Shown: piece by piece, positions 8,362 through 16,602 of the stretch
Position numbering within the stretch: position 1 is the stretch's first letter
Layout: each line of letters begins with the position of its first letter
From: Paraburkholderia phytofirmans PsJN
GTDB lineage: Bacteria; Pseudomonadota; Gammaproteobacteria; Burkholderiales; Burkholderiaceae
Length of the DNA stretch: 64,000 nt
Reading direction: 5' to 3'
Assembly: GCF_000020125.1 (NCBI RefSeq)
Contig: NC_010681.1
Location: 1,798,001 to 1,862,000 of the forward strand
Translations under genes and position numbers: made by a program
The notes under the pieces: model-generated
Seen by the model: only the letters and a program-made list of their open reading frames with translations
What the model was told of the DNA's origin: nothing
The model's database searches: none

Positions 8362-8386
8362 CGGGGGCTCAAGCCCCTCTTTTTTC
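8362..8386 (+). terminator. Rho-independent terminator after the Rrf2 gene
   Basis: Stem GGGGC/GCCCC with a four-base loop, followed by TCTTTTTT. It separates the regulator transcript from the next gene, which has its own promoter. Confidence 0.8.
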
Positions 8387-8395
8387 CTCGTTATA

Positions 8396-8420
8396 TGTAA
8401 TCAATATGGTTACATATAAT
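8396..8420 (+). promoter_or_regulatory. Second Rrf2-type operator and -10 element
   Basis: TGTAATCAATATGGTTACA (8396-8414) matches the operator at 7797-7815 at 17 of 19 positions. A consensus -10, TATAAT, follows directly at 8415-8420, 21 bp before the start codon. The operator would lie between the -35 and -10 regions, a position suited to repression. Confidence 0.7.
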
Positions 8421-8441
8421 TCAATGACAGGAGCAGTGAAA

Positions 8442-9089
8442 ATGAGCAAACAGTTGAAGATCGCGTTGTTCGGCGCCACCGGCACGATCGGTTCGCGTAT
8501 CGCCGCCGAAGCCGCCCGCCGCGGGCATCAGGTGACGGCGCTGGTGCGCAATCCGGCACGTGTGCCCACCGACGTGGCGAACCTGAAAGCGGCACAAGCC
8601 GATCTGCTCGACGCCGCGAGCGTCGGCGCGGCGGTGCGCGGTCACGACGTGGTGGCGAGCGCCTACGCGCCGCCGCAAGACGATCTCGCGGCGCTCGACA
8701 AAGCGACTCACGCGCTTATCGAAGGCGTGCGCGCGGCGGGCCTGAAGCGCCTCGTCGTGGTGGGCGGCGCGGGTTCGCTCGAAGTGGCGCCGGGCAAGCA
8801 ACTGGTCGATTCGGAAGGCTTTCCCGACGCCTACAAGGCGATCGCGCTCGCGCATCGGAAGGCACTCGACGACTACCGCCGCGCTGCCGACCTCGACTGG
8901 ACCTTTTTCGCGCCGGCCGCGATCATCGCGCCGGGCGAGCGCACCGGCAAGTTCCGCACGGGCGCGAACACGCTGCTGGCCGACGCCGAGGGCAATAGCC
9001 GCATTTCCGCGGAAGATTACGCCGTTGCTTTCGTCGATGAACTGGAGCAGGGCCGTTTCATCCGTCAGATCGCAACGGTCGCTTATTGA
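8442..9089 (+). CDS. NAD(P)-binding oxidoreductase, NmrA/atypical SDR type
   Basis: 215 aa from the ATG at 8442, with an ACAGGAG ribosome binding site. The N-terminal Rossmann motif is LFGATGTIGSRIAAEA, and NPARVP follows the second strand as in NADP-preferring members. There is no classical YxxxK catalytic pair, so it belongs to the atypical SDR group that includes YwnB, flavin reductases and NmrA-like redox sensors. Shared operator sequences place it under the adjacent Rrf2 protein. The substrate is unknown. Confidence 0.88.
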   Translation: MSKQLKIALFGATGTIGSRIAAEAARRGHQVTALVRNPARVPTDVANLKAAQADLLDAASVGAAVRGHDVVASAYAPPQDDLAALDKATHALIEGVRAAGLKRLVVVGGAGSLEVAPGKQLVDSEGFPDAYKAIALAHRKALDDYRRAADLDWTFFAPAAIIAPGERTGKFRTGANTLLADAEGNSRISAEDYAVAFVDELEQGRFIRQIATVAY

Positions 9090-9267
9090 GGCTGAAACGA
9101 GGTTGAACGGGCCGTGCGCGGGAGCCGCGAACGCGACGTTAGGACTCGCGCGCGGTCCTCACAACGCTTGAGCGCACGCAAGCGTCCTAACATTCGGTTA
9201 CGCAAGTCCGGTTGCTCCCGATAAAACTGCGGATACACTGGCGTCTCCCGTTTTCTCACGGATTGCC

Positions 9268-11898
9268 ATGCAGTCATGCCCGTCGCGGCGTGAGTCCGAG
9301 GCTGCGCCATCCAACGGCGGGCAGCCGGCGACCCACGCCGCCTTTCATTTTTCTTCTGACCGTAGCGCATGCGGCGCTCGCCACGGCGCGCGCCCGCCAC
9401 TCGCCGCGCGGTTCGCCGCGTGGGCGGCCGCAGTTTTTGTCGCGCTGATCCTGTGCGTGGGCTTATTGCCCGCGAACGCGTTTGCCGCCGGCGCCGCCAC
9501 CAGCACGCCCGTCATTCCGGCCTTGCAGAGCCTGATCAACAGCGCGACGGTGTCGGCGACGCCCGCGTCCTCCGCTTCAGGCGCTTCGGCGGCGGAGGCA
9601 GCGTCCGCGCCGTCGCCGGCGAGTCAGGCGGAATTGGCGCACTCCCTCGACAGCGTGATCTCCACGCTTGACAACGACCGTCAGCGCACGGCACTCGTCG
9701 CCCAGCTCAAAAAATTGCGCGACGTCTCGAAAAACGTCGCGCCGCCGGCGCCCGCGCAACCGAGCCCTGGCCTGCTCGGCGCGATCGCGTCGGGCATCGC
9801 GTCGTTCGAATCCGACGTGCATCAGGGCCGCACGCCGGTCCGCTATTGGGGCGGCCGCTTCAACGCGGCCGGCAACGAGCTCTACACGATCATTTCGGGG
9901 CAGGGGCACGAGAGCTTCGGCCGGATTCTGTTTTCGATGGCGGCAATGTTGGCCGGCTGGGGCGCGTGTGCCGGCGCGCTGATCTATGTGCAGCACCGCC
10001 TGTACCGGCGCTTCGGCATCGTCATGGGACTGCAGCCGAATCCCACCACGCGCGAACTGCTGATCTTCGCGCTGCGCCGCGTCGGACCCTGGATCATCGC
10101 CTTCGTGGCCGCGTTGCTGTTCGTGCGCGCCATGCCGGACGCGCTCGGCCGTACGCTCGGCATGGTGGTCGCGTATGCGATCGTCGCGGGCGCGGTGTTT
10201 TCGGCGATCTGTCTGATCATGTTTTCGCTGTTCGGCTCGGGGCACCGGCGGATCGCGGTGCGCCTGCTGATCGATCATGCGCGGCGCGTGCTGTTCGTGG
10301 TCGGCGTGTGCGGCGCGCTCGGCGACGCCGCCGTCAATTACGACGTCGCGCATCAACTCGGCTCGAACCTCGCCGCGCTGATTTCGACGGCGGCCAACAT
10401 GACGGCCGCCGTGCTCACCGGCTATTTCGCGCTCGCGTTTCGCCGGCCGGTCGCGCATCTGATCCGCAATCGCCCTTACGAGCAGCGCACCAATCACAAG
10501 GCCGCCACCGACGCCTTCGACGTGCTCGCCGCACTGTGGCACGTGCCCGTGCTGGTGCTGGCCACCGCCTCGGTGGTCGCCACGCTCGGCGGTTCGGGTT
10601 CCAGCGAAAACGTGCTGCAGATTTCAGTGGTAACCGCGGCCTTGCTGGTGCTGGCGTTTTTCCTGTCGGCCGTCGTGTTGCGTCTGACGCGTCCGCGCAG
10701 CGCGCGCACGCGGCGCCGCTCGCCGTATCTGACACGCTTGCTGCGCTTTTTCGGCACGCTGCTGACGCTCTTCATCTGGCTGTTCTTCTTCGAACTCGCG
10801 GCGCGTTTGTGGGGCGTTTCGCTCGCCGCGGTGGTCGAGGAAAGCGTCGCCGCGCGCGGTATCGCGCACGCGGTAACGGCGATCGTCGCCACTGTGTTCA
10901 TTGCCTGGCTGCTGTGGATTCTGGTCGACACGGCGATCACCGAAGCGCTCAATCCAGCCGGGCCGCGCAACAAGGCGCGCGCGCCGAGCATGCGCGCCCG
11001 CACGATGCTGCCGCTGGTGCGCAACGTGCTGCTGGTCTCGATCATGACGATCGCCGGCATCGTCACTGCGGCGAATCTCGGCATCAATGTCACGCCGCTG
11101 CTGGCGGGCGCCGGCGTGATCGGCCTCGCGATCGGCTTCGGCGCACAGTCGCTCGTGACCGACCTGATCACGGGGCTGTTCATCATCATCGAGGATACGA
11201 TTTCGGTGGGCGACTGGATCGACGTGGACGGCGGCCATGCCGGCACGGTCGAGCATCTGTCGATCCGCACCGTGCGGCTGCGCGACGGTCAGGGCGCGAT
11301 TCACGCGATCCCGTTTTCGCAGATCAAGATCGTCAAGAATCTGTCACGCGACTTCGCTTATGCGGTGTTCGAAGTGCGCATGTCGTTCACCACCGACGTC
11401 GATCAGATCACACAGCTGATTCGCGAAGTCGGCGCCGATCTGATGGCCGACTTCCGTTACCGGCGCGAGATGCTTGGACCGATCGAGGTATGGGGGCTGG
11501 ACCGTTTCGATCCGAACTGGATGGTCGTGAAAGGGCAGATCAAGACGCGGCCGTTGCAGCAATGGAGCGTGGCGCGCGCCTTCAATCTGCGGCTGAAGCG
11601 CAAGATGGACGAGGCGGGCATCGAAATTCCGGTGCCGCAGATGCGCGTGTATACGTCGTCGAAAGATAGCGAAGGGCAGCCTTTGCAGGACGACGAAGTG
11701 TCGGGAATCGCTCTCCATCCGCATGAGCATGAGCATGCGCAGGTCGGAGCGGCATCGGCGGCGCGGGCGGTGCATGCGCCGCTCGCCGTAGCACGCGATG
11801 TATCGCATGAACCGCGTCCGGCGCCGCCGCCGACCGGGCAAACCGCGCCGATTCCGCCGCAGATTCCGACGGCGGGCGAGGCGGGTGGGAAGAGTTGA
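9268..11898 (+). CDS. Large MscS-type mechanosensitive channel
   Basis: 876 aa. The N-terminal 60 or so residues include a signal-like hydrophobic segment (AVFVALILCVGLLPANAFA), then a periplasmic Ala/Ser-rich region with a helical part. Several membrane helices follow between about residues 220 and 600. The MscS core begins near residue 600: ANLGINVTPLLAGAGVIGLAIGFGAQ is the pore helix TM3, and DTISVGDWIDV begins the beta domain. The C-terminal tail is Ala/Pro-rich. It should open under membrane tension to release solutes. The exact start is uncertain, because no in-frame ATG follows in the first 60 codons. Confidence 0.88.
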   Translation: MQSCPSRRESEAAPSNGGQPATHAAFHFSSDRSACGARHGARPPLAARFAAWAAAVFVALILCVGLLPANAFAAGAATSTPVIPALQSLINSATVSATPASSASGASAAEAASAPSPASQAELAHSLDSVISTLDNDRQRTALVAQLKKLRDVSKNVAPPAPAQPSPGLLGAIASGIASFESDVHQGRTPVRYWGGRFNAAGNELYTIISGQGHESFGRILFSMAAMLAGWGACAGALIYVQHRLYRRFGIVMGLQPNPTTRELLIFALRRVGPWIIAFVAALLFVRAMPDALGRTLGMVVAYAIVAGAVFSAICLIMFSLFGSGHRRIAVRLLIDHARRVLFVVGVCGALGDAAVNYDVAHQLGSNLAALISTAANMTAAVLTGYFALAFRRPVAHLIRNRPYEQRTNHKAATDAFDVLAALWHVPVLVLATASVVATLGGSGSSENVLQISVVTAALLVLAFFLSAVVLRLTRPRSARTRRRSPYLTRLLRFFGTLLTLFIWLFFFELAARLWGVSLAAVVEESVAARGIAHAVTAIVATVFIAWLLWILVDTAITEALNPAGPRNKARAPSMRARTMLPLVRNVLLVSIMTIAGIVTAANLGINVTPLLAGAGVIGLAIGFGAQSLVTDLITGLFIIIEDTISVGDWIDVDGGHAGTVEHLSIRTVRLRDGQGAIHAIPFSQIKIVKNLSRDFAYAVFEVRMSFTTDVDQITQLIREVGADLMADFRYRREMLGPIEVWGLDRFDPNWMVVKGQIKTRPLQQWSVARAFNLRLKRKMDEAGIEIPVPQMRVYTSSKDSEGQPLQDDEVSGIALHPHEHEHAQVGAASAARAVHAPLAVARDVSHEPRPAPPPTGQTAPIPPQIPTAGEAGGKS

Positions 11899-12098
11899 TG
11901 GCTGCCGGGAGCGGGAAGTAGGTCTTTCGTGCCGGCGTCGTGTGCGTGCGAGCGCGTCGAGGTCACACGCTACATCTGGATGTCCGGCTTGCTACGAGGC
12001 TTCGCGGCTCACGCTATACGTGAGTTTCAGCGGGCGCGCGAGGCGTGCCGTTTTGCGTATTACAAAGTTCGCCGGGAGCGGCCGCGAAGCGTGTCGTT

Positions 12099-12767
12099 TC
12101 AGGCCAGCGCCGGCATATTCGCCGTGCGCACGATGTCGTTGACGTGCGTCGCGATCTGCGCGCCCGCGACGCCGTAAATATGCAGCGAAACGGCTGGTGC
12201 CTCGCTGCCATTACCCAATTGATGAATCCCGCCGCGGCCACCGCGCACGAACGACACCGCGCCCGGCTTGCGCGCCTGCGTACGCGTGGCGCTCGCGCAA
12301 TGCTGCGCGCCGTTCCATTCGAAAACCGTTTCGCTCAGCGTGCCATCCACCACCGCGTAGCCGCACCACGTGTGATGCGCATGGACGGGGCTCGCCTGTT
12401 GCGGCAGCCACACCAGCGCGGCGATCGCATAGCGGCCGTGCGGATCGGCAGCCAGCAGATGACGCCGGTACTTCTCGACCGAGCCCTCACGCTGCGCCGC
12501 CGTGAGCAAATCGGGGTTGGCCGCGGCGTCGGCGAGCGCGATACGCATGCTGCGCGCGAAGAACGTCGAAGCGGACGGTTCGGGGAAATGGGCGCAGGCG
12601 TCGAATATCGCATCCAGGGCATCGCAGAGGCGCGCGAGCGGCGCGCTGCGCCCGGCGCGCAATAGCACGTCCACCTGTTCCCGCGAGCCCGCCTGAGCCG
12701 TTTTGACGGGTTGCGAGCGTTGGGCGGGAAGGCGTTCGAGGGATGCGGAGCGGAGGTCTTGGCTCAT
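12099..12767 (-). CDS. Cysteine dioxygenase-family thiol dioxygenase
   Basis: 222 aa from the ATG at 12767. It is a cupin enzyme: the first metal-binding motif is PVHAHHTWCGYAVVDG (His129, His131) and the third ligand is His182 in GGIHQLGN. Family members oxidise cysteine, or in some bacteria 3-mercaptopropionate, to the sulfinate using non-haem iron and O2. The substrate cannot be fixed from the sequence. It is divergent from an Lrp/AsnC regulator gene, which suggests amino-acid-responsive control. Confidence 0.85.
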   Translation of the reverse strand: MSQDLRSASLERLPAQRSQPVKTAQAGSREQVDVLLRAGRSAPLARLCDALDAIFDACAHFPEPSASTFFARSMRIALADAAANPDLLTAAQREGSVEKYRRHLLAADPHGRYAIAALVWLPQQASPVHAHHTWCGYAVVDGTLSETVFEWNGAQHCASATRTQARKPGAVSFVRGGRGGIHQLGNGSEAPAVSLHIYGVAGAQIATHVNDIVRTANMPALA

Positions 12768-12829
12768 GTTGATCAGGCAGCGGCTGGGCTGCTCATCGGT
12801 TATTTTCGGATAGCGATATTTATACCGGT

Positions 12830-12890
12830 TTGCCTGGAGAAAGAGTTTCCATATAATTCCCCCTGGAGTCTGAAAAGTAGAATAATTTCC
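12830..12890 (+). promoter_or_regulatory. Candidate promoter of the Lrp/AsnC gene with repeated element
   Basis: TTGCCT (12830-12835), 16-bp spacer, TATAAT (12852-12857). The element ATAATT(T)CC occurs twice, at 12853-12860 and 12882-12890, about 29 bp apart, in the region between the divergent genes. These may be regulator half-sites. Confidence 0.4.
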
Positions 12891-12902
12891 TATAGGGGTG
12901 TC

Positions 12903-13379
12903 ATGATGGGAATGGATATTATCGACCGGAAGCTGTTGGAGTTGCTGCAGGAGGACGCGACCATGCCGATCGCCGAACTGGCGCAACGCGTAAATCTGTC
13001 GCAAACGCCTTGCTGGAAGCGGCTGCAGCGTTTGAAAGAAGCCGGCGTGATCCGCGCGCAGGTCGCCCTTTGCGACGCGCGCAAACTCGGCGTGGGGACG
13101 ACGGTGTTCGTCGCGGTACGTACCAACCAGCACACGGAGGAGTGGGCGCGAACCTTCACGCATGCGGTGCAGGAGATTCCGGAAGTGGTGGAGGTCTACC
13201 GGATGAGCGGCGAAACCGATTACCTGCTGCGCGTGGTGGTGTCCGATATCGACGACTACGACCGTGTCTACAAACAACTGATCGCTGCAGTGCCGCTGTA
13301 CGACGTGAGTTCGAGTTTTGCGATGGAGCAGATCAAGTATTCGACGGCGCTACCGGTGCGGCCCGCCGTGGTGAGGTAG
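12903..13379 (+). CDS. Lrp/AsnC family transcriptional regulator
   Basis: 158 aa. The N-terminal helix-turn-helix (MDIIDRKLLELLQEDATMPIAELAQRVNLSQTPCWKRLQRL) is typical of the family in full, and the C-terminal ligand-binding domain contains the VYRMSGETDYLLRVV core. Three ATGs lie close together (12903, 12906, 12912); the GGGG stretch upstream fits the first two best. The divergent neighbour is a thiol dioxygenase, so a sulfur amino acid such as cysteine is a reasonable guess for the effector. Confidence 0.9.
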   Translation: MMGMDIIDRKLLELLQEDATMPIAELAQRVNLSQTPCWKRLQRLKEAGVIRAQVALCDARKLGVGTTVFVAVRTNQHTEEWARTFTHAVQEIPEVVEVYRMSGETDYLLRVVVSDIDDYDRVYKQLIAAVPLYDVSSSFAMEQIKYSTALPVRPAVVR

Positions 13380-13582
13380 ATGGAAGGCAGCGGGTGCGTC
13401 GTTTGCTGCTCTTCAAACAGCGAACCGTACGGCACGCCTGGGAGCAGTTGAAAGCGTCCCCGCAAGCTCGCAAGTCCACGTCACTGCGCGCGCCCACTGC
13501 AAGCCGTGTGCAAGCTCAGTGGGCGTAGAATGCCGCCTTCCCAGACACCATCCGCGACTGCCTCGCGAACCGAGCCCGCCTC

Positions 13583-13792
13583 ATGAACAAACCGCCGCGC
13601 AAGAAGAACCCGACCTTTGGCATTGCTGTCTTCATCGTGGTCGCGGTGTTGCTGGTGATCGCCACGCTCTTCTATAACGCCATCAAGGAAAAGCACGATT
13701 TCGACGCCCAGAATGCGGCGGCGCCGTCGATTTCATCGGATGCGGCCGCAGCGGCCACTGCCGCCAAACCGGCGAGCGGCGCGGCCCAGTAG
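13583..13792 (+). CDS. Small single-pass membrane protein
   Basis: 69 aa. A basic N terminus (KPPRKKN) precedes one membrane helix (FGIAVFIVVAVLLVIATLF, residues about 12-30), then a charged stretch and an Ala-rich tail. The layout suggests the N terminus is in the cytoplasm and the tail in the periplasm. Family unknown. It is convergent with the FUSC gene. Confidence 0.6.
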   Translation: MNKPPRKKNPTFGIAVFIVVAVLLVIATLFYNAIKEKHDFDAQNAAAPSISSDAAAAATAAKPASGAAQ

Positions 13793-13819
13793 GGCGACGC
13801 GCACACATTCACGCGCCAT

Positions 13820-16375
13820 TCACTCGTCCGGCAGACGAATCACGCTCGCATCCTTGCGAATCTGCGCCGCCGCCGACAGCATCTGCTTGCACTGATGCGC
13901 GAGCAATTTCATGTCATGCACGGCGTCCGCCGTATAGTCCGGCGACTTCTCCGTTTCCACCACCATCGCATCGAGTTCGCGGCCGAGCAGCTTGATCTGC
14001 TCGCTTTGATCGGCGGCCGGCGCGGTGCCGGTTTCAGCCTCGGTGAGATTGTCGCGCACGACGCTCAGCGCGCGTTGCAGCGGCTGTAGCGACACGCCGT
14101 CCACCTGCTGTTGCGCCGAAGTGCGCAAGAGCGGCGCGGCCGCCGTGATCTGCGAGGCGAGCACGTGGCTGCGCACCAGCAGCCCATTGAGCTCCGGCAC
14201 GAACTTCTGCGCGGACTTCGGTTCGAGCATCATGCGCTGAAATGCCTGGCCCAAATTGGCGAACGCCACGTGAACGTTCTTGCGGGCGAGCCGGTAGCGG
14301 TAATCGCGATCGAGCGCGATCGCCGCCGCTGCGGCGGCCGCGGAGGCGCCGGAGACGGGCTTCGCGGTCGGATTGCTGACGGTGGTCGTGCCCGCGCTGG
14401 CGCCGGCGTCGGCAAACGGTTTTGTTGTTGCGTCGACGGACGCGCTAGCCGCGGCACTAACGGCACCGTTTGCGTCACCGTTCGCGCTGCCACCTGCGCC
14501 GGCACCGGCGTGACCGCTCGCAACGCTGTCGCTGCCACCGCGTGCCCCTCCACTAGCCGCCAACACCGGCTTGCCAAAGTCGATCGCGGGATCGGCCATC
14601 GCCGCAGCCGGCGCACGCGCCCCGGCTTCGGTCACGGTCGCCACCACCGCGGCGGCCGGCTTGCCGCTCCACCACCAGCTCGCTTCCAGATACTGGCGCG
14701 TCGCGTTGATCATGTTGTTGACGAGCTTGCCCATCAAACGATATTCCCAGTACGGGAACAGGTGGCTCGCCGCGATCGCGATCGCGCAGCCCACCACGGT
14801 ATCGATCGCGCGCTCGCCGATGATGCGCATGCTGCCCGGCGCGAGCAGATGGAACATGAGCAGCACGTACGACGAGGTGAACACCACGCTCGCCGTGTAA
14901 TTGAACAGCAGCAGGCTGTAGCTCATGACCATCGACGCGAACATTACCACCAGCAGGATATGCGGTTCCTTGACGAAGATCATCAGCGCGATACTCGCCG
15001 CGCAGCCGATCAGCGTGCCGACGATCCGTTGCCCGTTGCGCTGTTTGGTCAGCGAATAGCCGGGCTTCAGAATGATGACGGTGGTCATCACGATCCAGTA
15101 GGCGTTGGTGAGCGGCAGCAGGCGGCCGAGCCAGAAGCCCACGGCGACTGCGATCGTCACGCGCAACGCGTGACGGAAGCTCGGCGAGGCCATGGTCAGG
15201 TTCGAGAAGATCTGCCCGAACGGCACGCGCCGGCTCGATACGAAACGCGTGAGCGCCTGGTCGAGCCGCAGTTCGGTCTCGCTCGTGCTGGGCTCGCTCG
15301 AGAGACTCTTGCGCATCTTGTCGATCAGTCGCGTGGCGCTCCAGACGCGCCGGAAAGTCGACGAGATCGCCGAATAAGCTTCGTGGTTTTTTGCCGGCAG
15401 ATCCTGCTTGCGCATCAGCTCGATTTCGAACTCGATGGCGCGCAATTCCGCCTTCACGTTCACGCGCCCACGCGGCGCATGGTTCTGCAGCACCGCGAGG
15501 CCGATCTCTTCGAGATCGGCAGCCGCTTTGCGAATCAGATCGCGGTAGAACACCAGCAGATCGGAGCCGCCGAACGTGGTGCGCACCAACGGGTAGTCGG
15601 TATGCGCACCCACAAACAGTTCGTGCAGGTCGACCGTGTTGATGAATAGATTGAACAGCATGGCGCGGCGCGGTTCGAGCTTGCCGCTCTTGAACCTGGG
15701 CAGATTGCGCAGCACGATGTCGCGCGCGGCGTCCTGGCGCTCCACCGCGGTGATCTGCTTGTCGACGAGGTTGCGATAACACTCGTCGAGATCGTTATCC
15801 AAATCGTAAAACTCGGCGCGCGCCAGCAGATAGTCGGCGCACGCGAACACGCTTTCGGCCAGAGCCTGCTGTTCGATGCGATGCATCATCCAGCGGCTCA
15901 CGAAGGTCGACCAGTAGGTGTACCAGAGGCCGCCCACCAGAATCCACGACGCATTGACGAGCGCCTGCATGGGCGTGAAGTGCTCTTCCAGCGTCATGAT
16001 CATCATGAATAGCGTGGCAAAGCTGATCTGCGGCCAGCGGTTGCCGTACACGACGATCAGGGACAGCAGGAAGGTGAGCGGCACGACCGTGCACCACAGC
16101 GCCACCGCATTCACCGTGGCGAGCCCGGTGGCGAGCGCGGACAGGAAACCGATCACCGTGCACGCCAGCATCTCGTTGTGCTTGTACTTGAGCGGACCCG
16201 GCATATCCACCACGCACGCGCCGAGCGCGCCGGTCGCGATCGTGAAGCCGAGCTCGCGGTTGTGAAACACGATCAGGCACAGTACGGCCGGTAACGACAC
16301 GCCAACTGCGATGCGCAGGCCGCCATAAAAGTACTGGCTGTAGAGGAATTTTTTTATTTCAACCGAATAGCGCAT
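13820..16375 (-). CDS. FUSC/YccS-type inner-membrane transporter
   Basis: 851 aa. Two blocks of about six membrane helices each, one in the N-terminal 150 residues and one near 400-540, are separated by a soluble domain, as in the YccS/FUSC/aromatic acid exporter superfamily. The second block contains the family signature FWLGRLLPLTNAYWIVMTTV followed by ILKPGYSLT. Residues about 570-690 are an unusual Ala/Gly/Ser/Thr-rich low-complexity insertion before the C-terminal helical domain. Members export aromatic or other organic acids, but no substrate can be assigned. No membrane-fusion partner gene is adjacent. The start at 16375 begins MRYSVEIKKFLYSQYFYGG. Confidence 0.85.
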   Translation of the reverse strand: MRYSVEIKKFLYSQYFYGGLRIAVGVSLPAVLCLIVFHNRELGFTIATGALGACVVDMPGPLKYKHNEMLACTVIGFLSALATGLATVNAVALWCTVVPLTFLLSLIVVYGNRWPQISFATLFMMIMTLEEHFTPMQALVNASWILVGGLWYTYWSTFVSRWMMHRIEQQALAESVFACADYLLARAEFYDLDNDLDECYRNLVDKQITAVERQDAARDIVLRNLPRFKSGKLEPRRAMLFNLFINTVDLHELFVGAHTDYPLVRTTFGGSDLLVFYRDLIRKAAADLEEIGLAVLQNHAPRGRVNVKAELRAIEFEIELMRKQDLPAKNHEAYSAISSTFRRVWSATRLIDKMRKSLSSEPSTSETELRLDQALTRFVSSRRVPFGQIFSNLTMASPSFRHALRVTIAVAVGFWLGRLLPLTNAYWIVMTTVIILKPGYSLTKQRNGQRIVGTLIGCAASIALMIFVKEPHILLVVMFASMVMSYSLLLFNYTASVVFTSSYVLLMFHLLAPGSMRIIGERAIDTVVGCAIAIAASHLFPYWEYRLMGKLVNNMINATRQYLEASWWWSGKPAAAVVATVTEAGARAPAAAMADPAIDFGKPVLAASGGARGGSDSVASGHAGAGAGGSANGDANGAVSAAASASVDATTKPFADAGASAGTTTVSNPTAKPVSGASAAAAAAAIALDRDYRYRLARKNVHVAFANLGQAFQRMMLEPKSAQKFVPELNGLLVRSHVLASQITAAAPLLRTSAQQQVDGVSLQPLQRALSVVRDNLTEAETGTAPAADQSEQIKLLGRELDAMVVETEKSPDYTADAVHDMKLLAHQCKQMLSAAAQIRKDASVIRLPDE

Positions 16376-16602
16376 CGACTGCCTGGATTCCGTTCACTGA
16401 GAAAACCGCGGTTGATGGGACAAACCCCGGGCAGCCCCCGGGGCAGCCCCGAACTGCCGTCGAGTCTAACTGATTTCATGGCTGATCTGACCTCGTCCGT
16501 TTGGCCAGGTTCTGCCCTGGGGATGCGTTTGTTATGCTGTCGCTTCAATGTCTGTCGCGGCTCGTGGCGCTCCGCCCGTGCCGCCCGCAAGCCTCAGGAT
16601 CC

